This document shows, piece after piece, positions 15,286 through 23,725 of a stretch of 64,000 nt of DNA. The DNA is taken from contig JAIYDN010000009.1 of the NCBI GenBank assembly GCA_027487485.1, positions 114,733 through 178,732 on the forward strand, written 5' to 3'. Below the pieces are notes generated by a model. It was not told the DNA's origin. It worked only from the letters and a program-made list of their open reading frames with translations, and made no database searches. Each line of letters opens with the position of its first letter. Within the stretch, counting starts at the first letter, position 1. The position numbers and the translations under genes were made by a program. This DNA comes from Planctomycetaceae bacterium. GTDB taxonomy: Bacteria > Planctomycetota > Planctomycetia > Pirellulales > Pirellulaceae.

Positions 15286-16149
15286 ATGAACGAACCACGA
15301 CTCCACCCTGAGCGAACGATTAACACCATTTTTATTCCCTCTGATTTTTCGGAGGCGAGTGAAACGGCATTTGTCCATGCCTTGAGACTTGCTCTAGCTG
15401 CAAAGGCCATGTTGACGGTGCTGCATGTGGATCCCAGTGCCATTGACGACTGGCACAACTTTCCAGGTGTCCGAGAAACATTGGAGCGTTGGAAGTTGAT
15501 TCCGGAAGGAAGTTCCAAGAGCGATGTTGTCAACCTTGGCATTGATGTTCGCAAGATCATCGCGCCGAGCAAAGTTCCCGTAAAAGCCTGTCTCGAGTAT
15601 CTTTCGATCCACGATGCCGACTTGATTGTCTTGGCGATTCAGCAGCGCGAAGGGATCATGCGATGGCTCGGCAAGTCGGTAGGGGAACCGATCGCGCGTG
15701 GTGCAAAACAAATGACCTTGTTTATTCCTAACGGAGTCGATGGATTTGTCGCATACGAAGATGGGTCAATAAGTTTAAAGAACATTCTCATTCCCGTTGC
15801 GGATGAACCAGATGCTCAGCCCGCCGTGGAGGTTGTAATGCGTCTGATTGAGAGACTTGATCTGCCGTCGGGGAATGTAACGCTATTGCGCGTGAGTCCT
15901 AACGGGGAACCAAAACCATTGCATCTCCCTAAAGACTCCACATGGAAATGGACGGAGATCGTCGAGCAGGGAGATCCTGCCAGCGTCATCTTGAAGACAG
16001 CTGATTCCATCGAAGCGGATCTTATCGTGATGACGACGGATGGTCCCGATGGATTCCTTGACGGTCTTCGTGGCTCGACCTCCGAACGGGTTTTGAGCAA
16101 AGCAAAGTGTCCAGTCGGGAACTTGCCCGTCGATTCCTTGTTGGGCTAG
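15286..16149 (+). CDS. Tandem universal-stress-protein (UspA) domains
   Basis: A 287-residue cytoplasmic protein made of two Usp folds. The first starts with INTIFIPSDFSEASETAFVHAL, the usual first strand and helix. The second starts near residue 164 with LKNILIPVADEPDAQPAVEVV and ends with the family's terminal pattern, DLIVMTTDG and then GSTSERVLSKAKCPV. The GS-T-S-ERVL part in the second domain resembles the nucleotide-binding loop of ATP-binding Usp proteins. The first domain has a shorter, less typical loop and may not bind nucleotide. Usp proteins bind nucleotides and are induced by stress, with no single reaction. The next gene begins 24 bp after its stop and is probably co-transcribed. 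Confidence 0.8.
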   Translation: MNEPRLHPERTINTIFIPSDFSEASETAFVHALRLALAAKAMLTVLHVDPSAIDDWHNFPGVRETLERWKLIPEGSSKSDVVNLGIDVRKIIAPSKVPVKACLEYLSIHDADLIVLAIQQREGIMRWLGKSVGEPIARGAKQMTLFIPNGVDGFVAYEDGSISLKNILIPVADEPDAQPAVEVVMRLIERLDLPSGNVTLLRVSPNGEPKPLHLPKDSTWKWTEIVEQGDPASVILKTADSIEADLIVMTTDGPDGFLDGLRGSTSERVLSKAKCPVGNLPVDSLLG

Positions 16150-16173
16150 ATTTGCCGGTTAGGTTCGCATTGA

Positions 16174-17352
16174 ATGAGATACAACACATCGCCCGAAGAT
16201 CGTTATGCCAAGTTCTTGCCTTGGGCTTGGCCATTAGGGTTGTTGACTTGGTGTGTGCTTCTGTGCTTTGTGCCCGATCCTCGTCCTCTTAGTGCACCTG
16301 GTTTGTTCGTCGATGCAACTCGCGCTGTGCTTAACATCTCCGAACCCGCTTCGCGAGCTGTTTCAACAATCGCGCTTCGAGCGATAGGATTAGCGGCGAT
16401 AGGAATTTTGCTCGCTCTTTGCCTGAAGCAAGCTCCCAACAAGATTGCCATCCCTGTGGTACTGCTTACCAGTCCCGCAATCGCGATTCTCTGCCAATGG
16501 ATCAACTACGGGTATTTTCCGATCTTCCTTCAGCTGCAACTTGGAATTGCCAGTGCTTTGGTCGGTGCGATGTTAGGACTTGCAATCTGCCGAAGTTGGA
16601 TCGCTGGCTGTGTTCTTTCTGTTCTTCTTTTCGGGCTCTACTTTTGGGGGACATCGACAGGGATCTCCAACGACCTGACTGAAGATTCACGTGCAACCGG
16701 GGAATACCTACTGGCCAATGCGGCTCAAATACCCAGCGGTGACGAAGGGTTCACCCAACTTGTCGAAATGGCATTTCTTTACGCTGAAGACAATTCGCAT
16801 TCGACAGATGCGGTGCATGCCAATCAAGCTGCGATCCTTGCATTGGGAGTCATCTTAGGGCAAGAAAGAATTGCCAGCGTCGCGAAGCGATCCATCAACC
16901 TGGAACGGGTCGATGAGCTCAATCAATTGCGTAGTCGAATTACCTTGATGGGACGCAATGACCTTGCTCGCCACTATTGGGTTAGCGCTGCTTTGGTGGT
17001 TCTGTCCGATTCCAATCGAGCTGCGGCCGTTGGGATCGGAAAAGAAATGATGGACGCAACGGAAGGTGGGTCCGGATTCTCCTTCGTAGATTTGATGGCC
17101 GACCATGCTGGGACCATGCTCGCGACTGCAGCCACAAAGAATGCAGCAGATGCCCGAAGGATCCATTCGATCGTTCAACAAGGTATCGTGATTGCTGACT
17201 TGTTCCCAAGCATTGAAGGGTTACCCGAAGGCATTCCCGGTGACGCATTTCAATCAGAATATGGCGGCTTGGGCGGAGCCAAAACTCGCGGTCTCTTGAG
17301 CGATTTAGAACGGCGACTTCAGACGTGTCCAGCGCTTCTGCCTTCGAAATAG
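16174..17352 (+). CDS. Membrane protein with N-terminal helices and a soluble C-terminal domain, unknown
   Basis: A 392-residue protein I do not recognise. The first 170 residues hold about five hydrophobic helices (for example LPWAWPLGLLTWCVLLCFV, IALRAIGLAAIGILLALCL, IGIASALVGAMLGLAI-like and VLSVLLFGLYFW). After about residue 175 comes a soluble, mostly helical part of 215 residues with no catalytic motif I know. It starts 24 bp after the UspA gene on the same strand, so the two may be expressed together and the function could be stress- or envelope-related. This is inference from position. Ala-rich helices in the C-terminal part (NQAAILALGVILGQE) might form repeats of the helical-hairpin type. 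Confidence 0.6.
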   Translation: MRYNTSPEDRYAKFLPWAWPLGLLTWCVLLCFVPDPRPLSAPGLFVDATRAVLNISEPASRAVSTIALRAIGLAAIGILLALCLKQAPNKIAIPVVLLTSPAIAILCQWINYGYFPIFLQLQLGIASALVGAMLGLAICRSWIAGCVLSVLLFGLYFWGTSTGISNDLTEDSRATGEYLLANAAQIPSGDEGFTQLVEMAFLYAEDNSHSTDAVHANQAAILALGVILGQERIASVAKRSINLERVDELNQLRSRITLMGRNDLARHYWVSAALVVLSDSNRAAAVGIGKEMMDATEGGSGFSFVDLMADHAGTMLATAATKNAADARRIHSIVQQGIVIADLFPSIEGLPEGIPGDAFQSEYGGLGGAKTRGLLSDLERRLQTCPALLPSK

Positions 17353-17396
17353 CAAAAGCGCTCAAGTCGATTGATCCAACAAAACAGGTCCCGTGA

Positions 17397-18710
17397 TTAG
17401 AGGGTGTTTTGTTCCGCCACAAGACTGTTGTTGCACCATTGATTAGGTGTCTTCAACTTATCGCAAGAACCACGACCGAACCGCCAAGTCATCCCACCAC
17501 CGATCCAGTAGCTTGCGACCGAGGTGGATGTGAAGTCCCCAAGCTGTTCTTCGCTCTTGAACATGCCGCCAGCCATCATGTCTAAATCAATTCCCGGTAG
17601 GAAGTCCACGATCCCAACGCCGCCAGAGATGCGATGCTGCGAGGTGACTGCGAGCAGGCCTTGGGTATACCGAACTGCACGAATCCCACCTGGTTCAACC
17701 ACTCCTCCAATGGATGGACCAGGAGCAGGGTTAATCGGGTTATCTGCCCATGCATAACCAGATCGGAAGCGGTACTTCCCAACGGACAGTTGGCTCCCAA
17801 ATTGGGCGACCAATTGGTTTTCGTAGATGGCACTAAAGGTGTCAGCGTTCTCCCAAAGCTTGTAAAGGATATCTGCTGCTAAGAGTAGTTTGCCATCCAA
17901 CAAGGCTGTGTTGGCTAACCCCATTCCCAAGTTTTCTGGCATGTCCAGACCTACGTCGATTGGAATTTGATTCGGGCCAGGAAACAATAGAAATCCGTTA
18001 TCGAAGGTGAAACTCTGTTTGGTTTGATAGTATCCACCGATGGTGTTGCAGTCGTTCAGTTTATAGGTCGTACCGATCGTGCCACGCAGCGAATAGTCCA
18101 TAACCATTGTGCTTGCAACTACGAACGGACTGTCGTAAATTCCGATACCTATGGCGGCTGATGTCCCAATGGCCCAACGATCTGTTAGATCAATACCTAG
18201 AGAAATCGGTAGCGAGAAAACAAACAATCCAGTACTTGTTCCATAGCTTTGAGGAACATCTGTGTAGTCGACTAAAGCGCCACTTGTGGTCACGAAACCG
18301 ACCCCAAACGTGGCAGGCAGACCAAGCTCGTTAAGATCTTGCGAGACACCAATGTTGGCGACTGCGGATCCAGGAGCTGAGGATTTTGCTGTGAAAGGCT
18401 CGATCAAAGGAGGACCGACCAACGGTATGTTTTCCGTTTGAGTCTGAGTCATCGATGCGTCCGCCCACGCACCACTGAATGTGAATTGAGTACCCTTGAA
18501 CTGCGTTAACGTGGCCGGGTTTCCATTAACGCCAGAGAGGAAATCTTGCGGTTGGGCGATGCTCGTGCCGGCCATGGCCCCCGAGGCCGGCATTAAGGTA
18601 TTATGAAGTTCGACCCCAAACGTTTGGGCTCGAACCGAGCTCGCACCAGCAGCGACCACGCCTGCGATAATCGCACTTCGCAAGCAATGCTTCAACAATC
18701 TTGATTTCAT
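17397..18710 (-). CDS. FadL/OMPP1-type outer-membrane transport protein
   Basis: A 437-residue outer-membrane barrel of the FadL/TodX family, which carries hydrophobic compounds such as long-chain fatty acids or aromatics across the outer membrane. The start ATG at 18710 has AAGGA 7 bp upstream; a start at 18728 would add 6 residues. The N-terminus is a signal peptide (AIIAGVVAAGASSVRAQ, likely cleaved after the last Ala). The mature N-terminus has the family feature ASGAMAGTSIAQPQDFLSG, then NPATLTQFKGTQFTFS, matching the conserved plug region with the Asn-Pro-Ala motif. It ends in strands near the C-terminus (SYWIGGGMTWRFG). The ligand cannot be told. It is transcribed towards the 16174 gene, leaving a 44-bp gap that holds one arm of a 9-bp inverted repeat (17378-17413). 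Confidence 0.78.
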   Translation of the reverse strand: MKSRLLKHCLRSAIIAGVVAAGASSVRAQTFGVELHNTLMPASGAMAGTSIAQPQDFLSGVNGNPATLTQFKGTQFTFSGAWADASMTQTQTENIPLVGPPLIEPFTAKSSAPGSAVANIGVSQDLNELGLPATFGVGFVTTSGALVDYTDVPQSYGTSTGLFVFSLPISLGIDLTDRWAIGTSAAIGIGIYDSPFVVASTMVMDYSLRGTIGTTYKLNDCNTIGGYYQTKQSFTFDNGFLLFPGPNQIPIDVGLDMPENLGMGLANTALLDGKLLLAADILYKLWENADTFSAIYENQLVAQFGSQLSVGKYRFRSGYAWADNPINPAPGPSIGGVVEPGGIRAVRYTQGLLAVTSQHRISGGVGIVDFLPGIDLDMMAGGMFKSEEQLGDFTSTSVASYWIGGGMTWRFGRGSCDKLKTPNQWCNNSLVAEQNTL

Positions 18711-19055
18711 AGTCACATCCTTGTTCATGAAAATCGGTTGTTCTGGTTTATCGTACGGATCGAGTCATCATCGCCAGTTGTTCTTGGTTGCTTGCGTAGC
18801 TTACCCAGAACGAACGGTCGCGAAGATCTCCAGTCGCTTAGGGTGGCCTTCTTGGATCTTGAGTTTTTCTTTTCGAAATTGGAAGATATCGATCGAGTCG
18901 AATGGACTTCAAGGATATTCGCCGGATGTATCCATGAAAGGGTATTAGGTGATGTTTGCCCTAATGCGTGATGTACGATCCCAATGTCGCATCCTACCTA
19001 ACACTGTGACGCAGGCCTTCGTCCTGTGAATTCAAGAATCCCTGGTTGGAAGACT
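18711..19055. other. Divergent intergenic region, no gene recognised
   Basis: About 345 bp between the FadL-type gene and the lipase-like gene, read outwards in both directions. An ATTAGG...CCTAAT inverted pair lies near 18946-18965. No other element is supported. Confidence 0.35.
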
Positions 19056-20825
19056 ATGCCATCCATGGAATATTGCAAACCAAAAAACTTCCTTCGCTTC
19101 TGTTCGCAGACCCTGCTGCTATGCCTATTAGGTGGATGCACATCGTTGCTGCGTCACGGAACTTGGCCTGCACCACCGCTGGTTCAGGCCGACTCGAAGA
19201 TCCTGACTCAGCGGGTCACCGTACGTCCTGGAAGCTGGGACCAATCGCAAGCAGAGATTGCGTATGCGCTGGCTGCCGATGCATCACAACGAGAAGATTC
19301 TGCATGTGTCGACCACTACCTAGAAGCAGCAGAACATTGCTGGCGTGAAATTGAATCACGATCGCAGGAAAAAGGCATACACGATTGCTATGCTTCCTCC
19401 ATTTACCGCTCAGCATTGAATGCATTGGTGATCGAGGGTCAGAAGTACAAGCGTCTGGACCCGAAGGTTGGACTAAGCATTAAATCACAGCAAGGTTGGC
19501 GGCTGATTCCGTGTGTTTACTATGGTTTCGATCGCCCCCCCGATGATTTTAACTCTTTATTCCCAGTCGGACCTTACGCCACCAAGGAATTGAATCAGAT
19601 ATACCGTCAGAACGGGTTAGGGGTTCCTGTCGTGGTGGTGCGATCTCGATCCAACAGCGATGATTTTCATCGCAAGACATCAACTTTTCCTGCTACCTTA
19701 GTTGTGAAACACCATGACGAGAAGGTGTCTCCGAACGAACGGCCTCTGGTTCTGGAATTCCATAATCCACTTGATTCTTCCTCGATTGTTGTTCAAGGGA
19801 TCAGTACGCCGCTTGCGATCGACAAGTCGGCTCCCACTGCCAGGGTCCTGAGCACAACGCGACGCAACTATCTGGGTGCGTTCTTGCAGCCAAGTTCGGT
19901 CGCCACCGATGATTCTGGTCTCTTCATGTTGGAGCCATACGTTGCAGGCAAAATACCGGTGATCTTGGTGCATGGATTGCTATCCGATCGGCTAACCTGG
20001 GCAAATGTCGTCAACGAACTTCGTAGTCGAGAGTGGTACGGCGATCGCTTTCAAGTTTGGGGCTATCAATACCCTACAGGAGAACCGTTCTTGGGGACGG
20101 CTTCGAAACTACGTCAGCAGTTAGAGGCGATTAGCGAGTACGTGGATCCCGAAGCGACCGATCCATCATTAGATCGTGTGGTCATGATCGGTCACAGTAT
20201 GGGTGGATTGATCAGTAAGATGCAGATTGCCTATAGCGGTGATTCGCTCTGGAACGCTATTTCAGAACTCCCGTTTGAGGCCGTTACTATTGAACCCGCC
20301 ATTCGGACCAAGCTGAAGGATGCATTCTTCTTTGAAGCGTCGTCGATGGTTTCGCGAGTGATCTTTGTGGGTACGCCCCATCGAGGGTCCGCACTCGCTC
20401 AGCGTGCTGTCGGTCGGCTAGGCTCGATTCTGATTGAAGAACCTGCAGAGCAAAAGAAAGCACATCGAAAACTGCTGTCGGATAACCCAGGTGTCTTTTC
20501 AGGCGAGTTCAGTAATCGAGTTCCGACGAGCGTGGATTTATTGGAGCCCGACAGTCCTTTGCTCCAAGCGATGGACCGCTTGCCTTTGGAGCCAAGTGTG
20601 AAACTACACTCGATCATCGGCGATGGTCGATGGATGCTTGGAAATGGGGATTCTGACGGCGTGGTGCCCGTCTCCAGCGCGACACACGGCGGTGCCACAA
20701 GCGAAAAACGGGTGCCCGGCAAGCACGCCGACCTAACTAGCGATCCCGAGATGATCGAGGAGCTATTGCGAATTCTTCGCCTGCATTGGGAGGAAGCTTG
20801 TAGGGAACAAGACTCGCTAAACTAG
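19056..20825 (+). CDS. Alpha/beta-hydrolase lipoprotein (lipase-like)
   Basis: A 589-residue lipoprotein. The start at 19056 is preceded closely by GGAAG; a GTG at 19026 would lengthen it by 10 residues. The N-terminal signal ends in the lipobox LLGGC, with Cys28 as the lipid-carrying residue, so the protein is anchored in an envelope membrane. The hydrolase part has VILVHGLLSDRLTW (oxyanion HG loop) and the nucleophile elbow MIGHSMGG with Ser381, followed by VIFVGTPHRGSAL, all typical of lipases and esterases. A His near HGGATSEKR or HADLT could complete the triad. The first 250 residues are of unknown fold. A plausible role is ester or lipid hydrolysis at the cell surface. The two vWA genes follow on the same strand after 118 bp. 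Confidence 0.75.
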   Translation: MPSMEYCKPKNFLRFCSQTLLLCLLGGCTSLLRHGTWPAPPLVQADSKILTQRVTVRPGSWDQSQAEIAYALAADASQREDSACVDHYLEAAEHCWREIESRSQEKGIHDCYASSIYRSALNALVIEGQKYKRLDPKVGLSIKSQQGWRLIPCVYYGFDRPPDDFNSLFPVGPYATKELNQIYRQNGLGVPVVVVRSRSNSDDFHRKTSTFPATLVVKHHDEKVSPNERPLVLEFHNPLDSSSIVVQGISTPLAIDKSAPTARVLSTTRRNYLGAFLQPSSVATDDSGLFMLEPYVAGKIPVILVHGLLSDRLTWANVVNELRSREWYGDRFQVWGYQYPTGEPFLGTASKLRQQLEAISEYVDPEATDPSLDRVVMIGHSMGGLISKMQIAYSGDSLWNAISELPFEAVTIEPAIRTKLKDAFFFEASSMVSRVIFVGTPHRGSALAQRAVGRLGSILIEEPAEQKKAHRKLLSDNPGVFSGEFSNRVPTSVDLLEPDSPLLQAMDRLPLEPSVKLHSIIGDGRWMLGNGDSDGVVPVSSATHGGATSEKRVPGKHADLTSDPEMIEELLRILRLHWEEACREQDSLN

Positions 20826-20943
20826 GCACCAGCGAAAGAAGCCACAAAACTTGTTGACCGGACGGCCGATCAAGATGAGAATCTAGGGCGAGCATTGTTA
20901 CGAATTTCTCTCGCAATATGTTGAAAATAGCCCAGATGAGCCT

Positions 20944-22467
20944 ATGACTACGCCGGTCGACACACAATCAGATGGCTCCAACGAGTTGCTAGAGCGAGGC
21001 AAGTTGGCACTTCGAGTGCTGCAATACCGTGAGCAGGCGGCACGTTACATGGCAGAAGCATCACAGCTGGAAGCCGCCATGCTGATCGCTGAATCGGGCG
21101 ATACCGCGTCTTTGGAACGGTGGCTCGACACCAATCAGTTCGCCATGAACCGGTTAGAAAAGGATGCCGCAGAAAGCTCGGCTTCGCTTTCCTTAAAGCC
21201 GGTTCTAGTTGCTAATGCTTCAGTGAGCGAAGCTGATGCACCGAATGAATCGCTCGGCCCCGCCGCCGAGAGGCCGAGCCCCGCCGCCGAGGAAACTCCA
21301 GGCTGTGTGCAAGTTTCGCCGTGGGATAGAATGTCTCAACGAGCCGCAGAACGGCTGAGAACGAAAGCCGACTCGCCCAAAACGATCGACGCTTCAGATT
21401 CTTTGGAACCAAATCAAGCGACAGTGACCTTTTTGGAAGCGGATTCGGTACGTGAACCGTTGCAAGAATCGCAGCTGATCTCGCTCGCCGACATCGAGGT
21501 AGAAAGACCACCTGTCAAACGTATCGCCTTGCTGTTCGCGGCGCACGTTTGGGTCAGCTTAGGTTTGCATGTTGGGCTCGTGGTGGCGCTGAGCATCGTG
21601 GTTATTTCAGCCGCCAAGAAGCAAGAGCTTTTGTCGATCGTTTCGTCGCCTGTCGAGGCCGAGAACGTTCTGATGGAAACTCCGATGGAAATGATTTCGG
21701 AGCTTGAAACGTCTATCGTTGAACCGATGACTCCTGCGCCATCACCTGACATTTCCGAACTGTCCAAAGACGTAACTCTTCCCGCCATCGCCGTGGAATC
21801 GGGGACTCAGCCAGGCGAAATGGCAACTCCATCGTCCGCAGTAGCCCAATCCAGCTCCAGTGCCATGCAAGGAATGACTGGAAGCAAGATGGTCAGCGGA
21901 GTGGAATTCTTTGGGGTGAAGGCGACTGGAAACACTTTCGTGTATATCATTGACTGTTCGCCAAGCATGCGGAAAGACAACGCGTTCCAGGCTGCCAAAA
22001 CCGAAGTCTTTCGATCGTTTGCTTCGATGAAGCCAAAACAGCGCTACTACATCAGCTTCTTTGGCAAAGAGATTGAACCTTTGGTTCTTCATGGAACCGA
22101 CGCGGAAAAGTACCCGATCTATGCAACCAAGGAAAACGTATTGCTGACTCAAGAATGGATGAATCGAGTTACGGTTCAGAAAGAGGGTTGGCCACCTAAT
22201 GATGCTTTGGAGCAGGCCATCGCGATGCAGCCAGACGGCATTTTTATGCTGTTCGACGGCGACACCAAGGTGGACGTTGCAAAATTCTTGCGACAAGTGA
22301 ATCGAACAGACGATATCCTATCGGAGGGAAGTCCAAAGGTTCCTGTCCATGTAATCCATTTTTTCCAAGAGGAATTCCGCAAGCAGATGATGGCTGTCGC
22401 CCAGGAAAACGGCGGTACCTATCGGTTCGTCCCGAGACCGGAACGGTCCACCACGAACAAGCGGTAA
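20944..22467 (+). CDS. Membrane-anchored vWA protein 1
   Basis: A 507-residue protein. The N-terminal 190 residues are soluble, acidic and low-complexity, including a Pro-Ala-Ala-Glu repeat near 21256-21295. One hydrophobic helix follows at about residues 198-222. The C-terminal domain is a von Willebrand factor A fold beginning around EFFGVKATGNTFVYIID with the MIDAS motif DCSPSM (Asp near residue 337). A Thr later in the domain could complete the metal site. vWA domains bind metal and partner proteins; planctomycetes use many of them at the surface. The next gene, 68 bp downstream, encodes a shorter protein with the same TM-vWA layout and the same FFG-x-x-A-x-GN lead-in, so this is a paralogous pair. 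Confidence 0.75.
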   Translation: MTTPVDTQSDGSNELLERGKLALRVLQYREQAARYMAEASQLEAAMLIAESGDTASLERWLDTNQFAMNRLEKDAAESSASLSLKPVLVANASVSEADAPNESLGPAAERPSPAAEETPGCVQVSPWDRMSQRAAERLRTKADSPKTIDASDSLEPNQATVTFLEADSVREPLQESQLISLADIEVERPPVKRIALLFAAHVWVSLGLHVGLVVALSIVVISAAKKQELLSIVSSPVEAENVLMETPMEMISELETSIVEPMTPAPSPDISELSKDVTLPAIAVESGTQPGEMATPSSAVAQSSSSAMQGMTGSKMVSGVEFFGVKATGNTFVYIIDCSPSMRKDNAFQAAKTEVFRSFASMKPKQRYYISFFGKEIEPLVLHGTDAEKYPIYATKENVLLTQEWMNRVTVQKEGWPPNDALEQAIAMQPDGIFMLFDGDTKVDVAKFLRQVNRTDDILSEGSPKVPVHVIHFFQEEFRKQMMAVAQENGGTYRFVPRPERSTTNKR

Positions 22468-22534
22468 GAGTATTTCGAGTGTAGAGATTCGGTTAGCAGC
22501 TAGGACGGTTGAGTCATCGAATAGGATTTCAGAA

Positions 22535-23512
22535 ATGGTGAAGCGTTTTCCCAAAGTGGACATTGTGCCGAAAACGACAGACGCGATTGCGTTTGCGATC
22601 AGCTTGTGTGTTCACTTATCAGCCGCAATTGCGTTGGCGTTTTGTCTCGTCGTCGGAGGTGGAGAAGGCTCGGGCTCGCTTCTTGTTTCTCTTGCTTCGG
22701 AAGCGGCGACGGCACCTGAATTGAGTTCGTTCAGCATCGAAAACCCAACGGATCTAGAGCCGTCTGTCGAGCCTGCCGAAGTCCTTGCTCCGGAGCTTAA
22801 CACGTCCCTTTCCGTGGATGTTGTCCTTCCCAAGCTGGAAGAACGCATCGGAACCCTAGGAACGCTCCAGTCTGAATTGGCATCGCAAGTAAAGTTGGCA
22901 TCCGCCAGCGCGGGTGCTGCAGGTCGAATTAGTGCGTCAGCCGCAAGCTTGACGGACAAGTCCAAAACCAGGGCGACATTTTTTGGAGCGGAAGCGTATG
23001 GCAATCGTTTTGTTTTTGTCATTGACTCTTCGGGGTCGATGCGTGGCCCTCGCTGGGATGCATTGTATGCTGAACTGATGCGAGCCATTCAAGCTCTTTC
23101 ACCTGACCAAGAGTTCTTTATCATCAGCTTCGATTCTAGCGCGCATCCCATGTTTGGCATGCCACCTCCTCAGGGAAAATTTATTCACCCTGATGTTGAT
23201 AGCATTAAAAAAGTCTCTAGCTGGATGCGATCGATTCAGCTAGGCAGTAATACATTTCCTTCCGGCGCTGTGGGTATTGCGATGTCATTGCAGCCCGATG
23301 CCGTTTTTTTGTTGTCTGACGGAGAAATCTCGGACAACACCATTCAAGATTTACGAGTTTGGAATCGCGTTCAAAACGAAGAGGGGAGCATGAAGCCTCG
23401 ATTTCCAATCCATACGGTTTTGCTTCATAGCCAAATCGGCTTCGCTACACTTGAATTGATTGCGGAAGAGAACGGCGGCACGTTCACACCCGTAGCAGCA
23501 CGATTTCCTTGA
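22535..23512 (+). CDS. Membrane-anchored vWA protein 2
   Basis: A 325-residue paralogue of the preceding protein, lacking its long N-terminal part. A hydrophobic helix lies at about residues 14-37 (AISLCVHLSAAIALAFCLVV), then an acidic linker, then a vWA domain with the lead-in FFGAEAYGNRFVFVID and the complete MIDAS start DSSGSM (Asp near residue 163). The metal site is more canonical here than in vWA protein 1. Both domains end with a similar segment, HTVLLHSQIGF here and HVIHFFQEEF there, followed by AEENGG or AQENGG and a Thr. The pair probably acts together in an envelope complex of unknown job. Confidence 0.75.
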   Translation: MVKRFPKVDIVPKTTDAIAFAISLCVHLSAAIALAFCLVVGGGEGSGSLLVSLASEAATAPELSSFSIENPTDLEPSVEPAEVLAPELNTSLSVDVVLPKLEERIGTLGTLQSELASQVKLASASAGAAGRISASAASLTDKSKTRATFFGAEAYGNRFVFVIDSSGSMRGPRWDALYAELMRAIQALSPDQEFFIISFDSSAHPMFGMPPPQGKFIHPDVDSIKKVSSWMRSIQLGSNTFPSGAVGIAMSLQPDAVFLLSDGEISDNTIQDLRVWNRVQNEEGSMKPRFPIHTVLLHSQIGFATLELIAEENGGTFTPVAARFP

Positions 23513-23725
23513 ATCGCACTCATCAAGGCAAGCGAACCAGGATAGTTCCTAGCGGGCCGCGTCAAGGATTCTCTCAGTTTAGTATCCATGCAATTCCGAG
23601 GATGCAAATCGAGTCAGATCTTTGAACCAATTCATGAGAATTGTGTCTGGACTTTATAGTTCCATTACGTCACTATTGAGTTGGCACGGACGCATCTGAA
23701 TTAGCCCAACAACTTGGAAGACATC

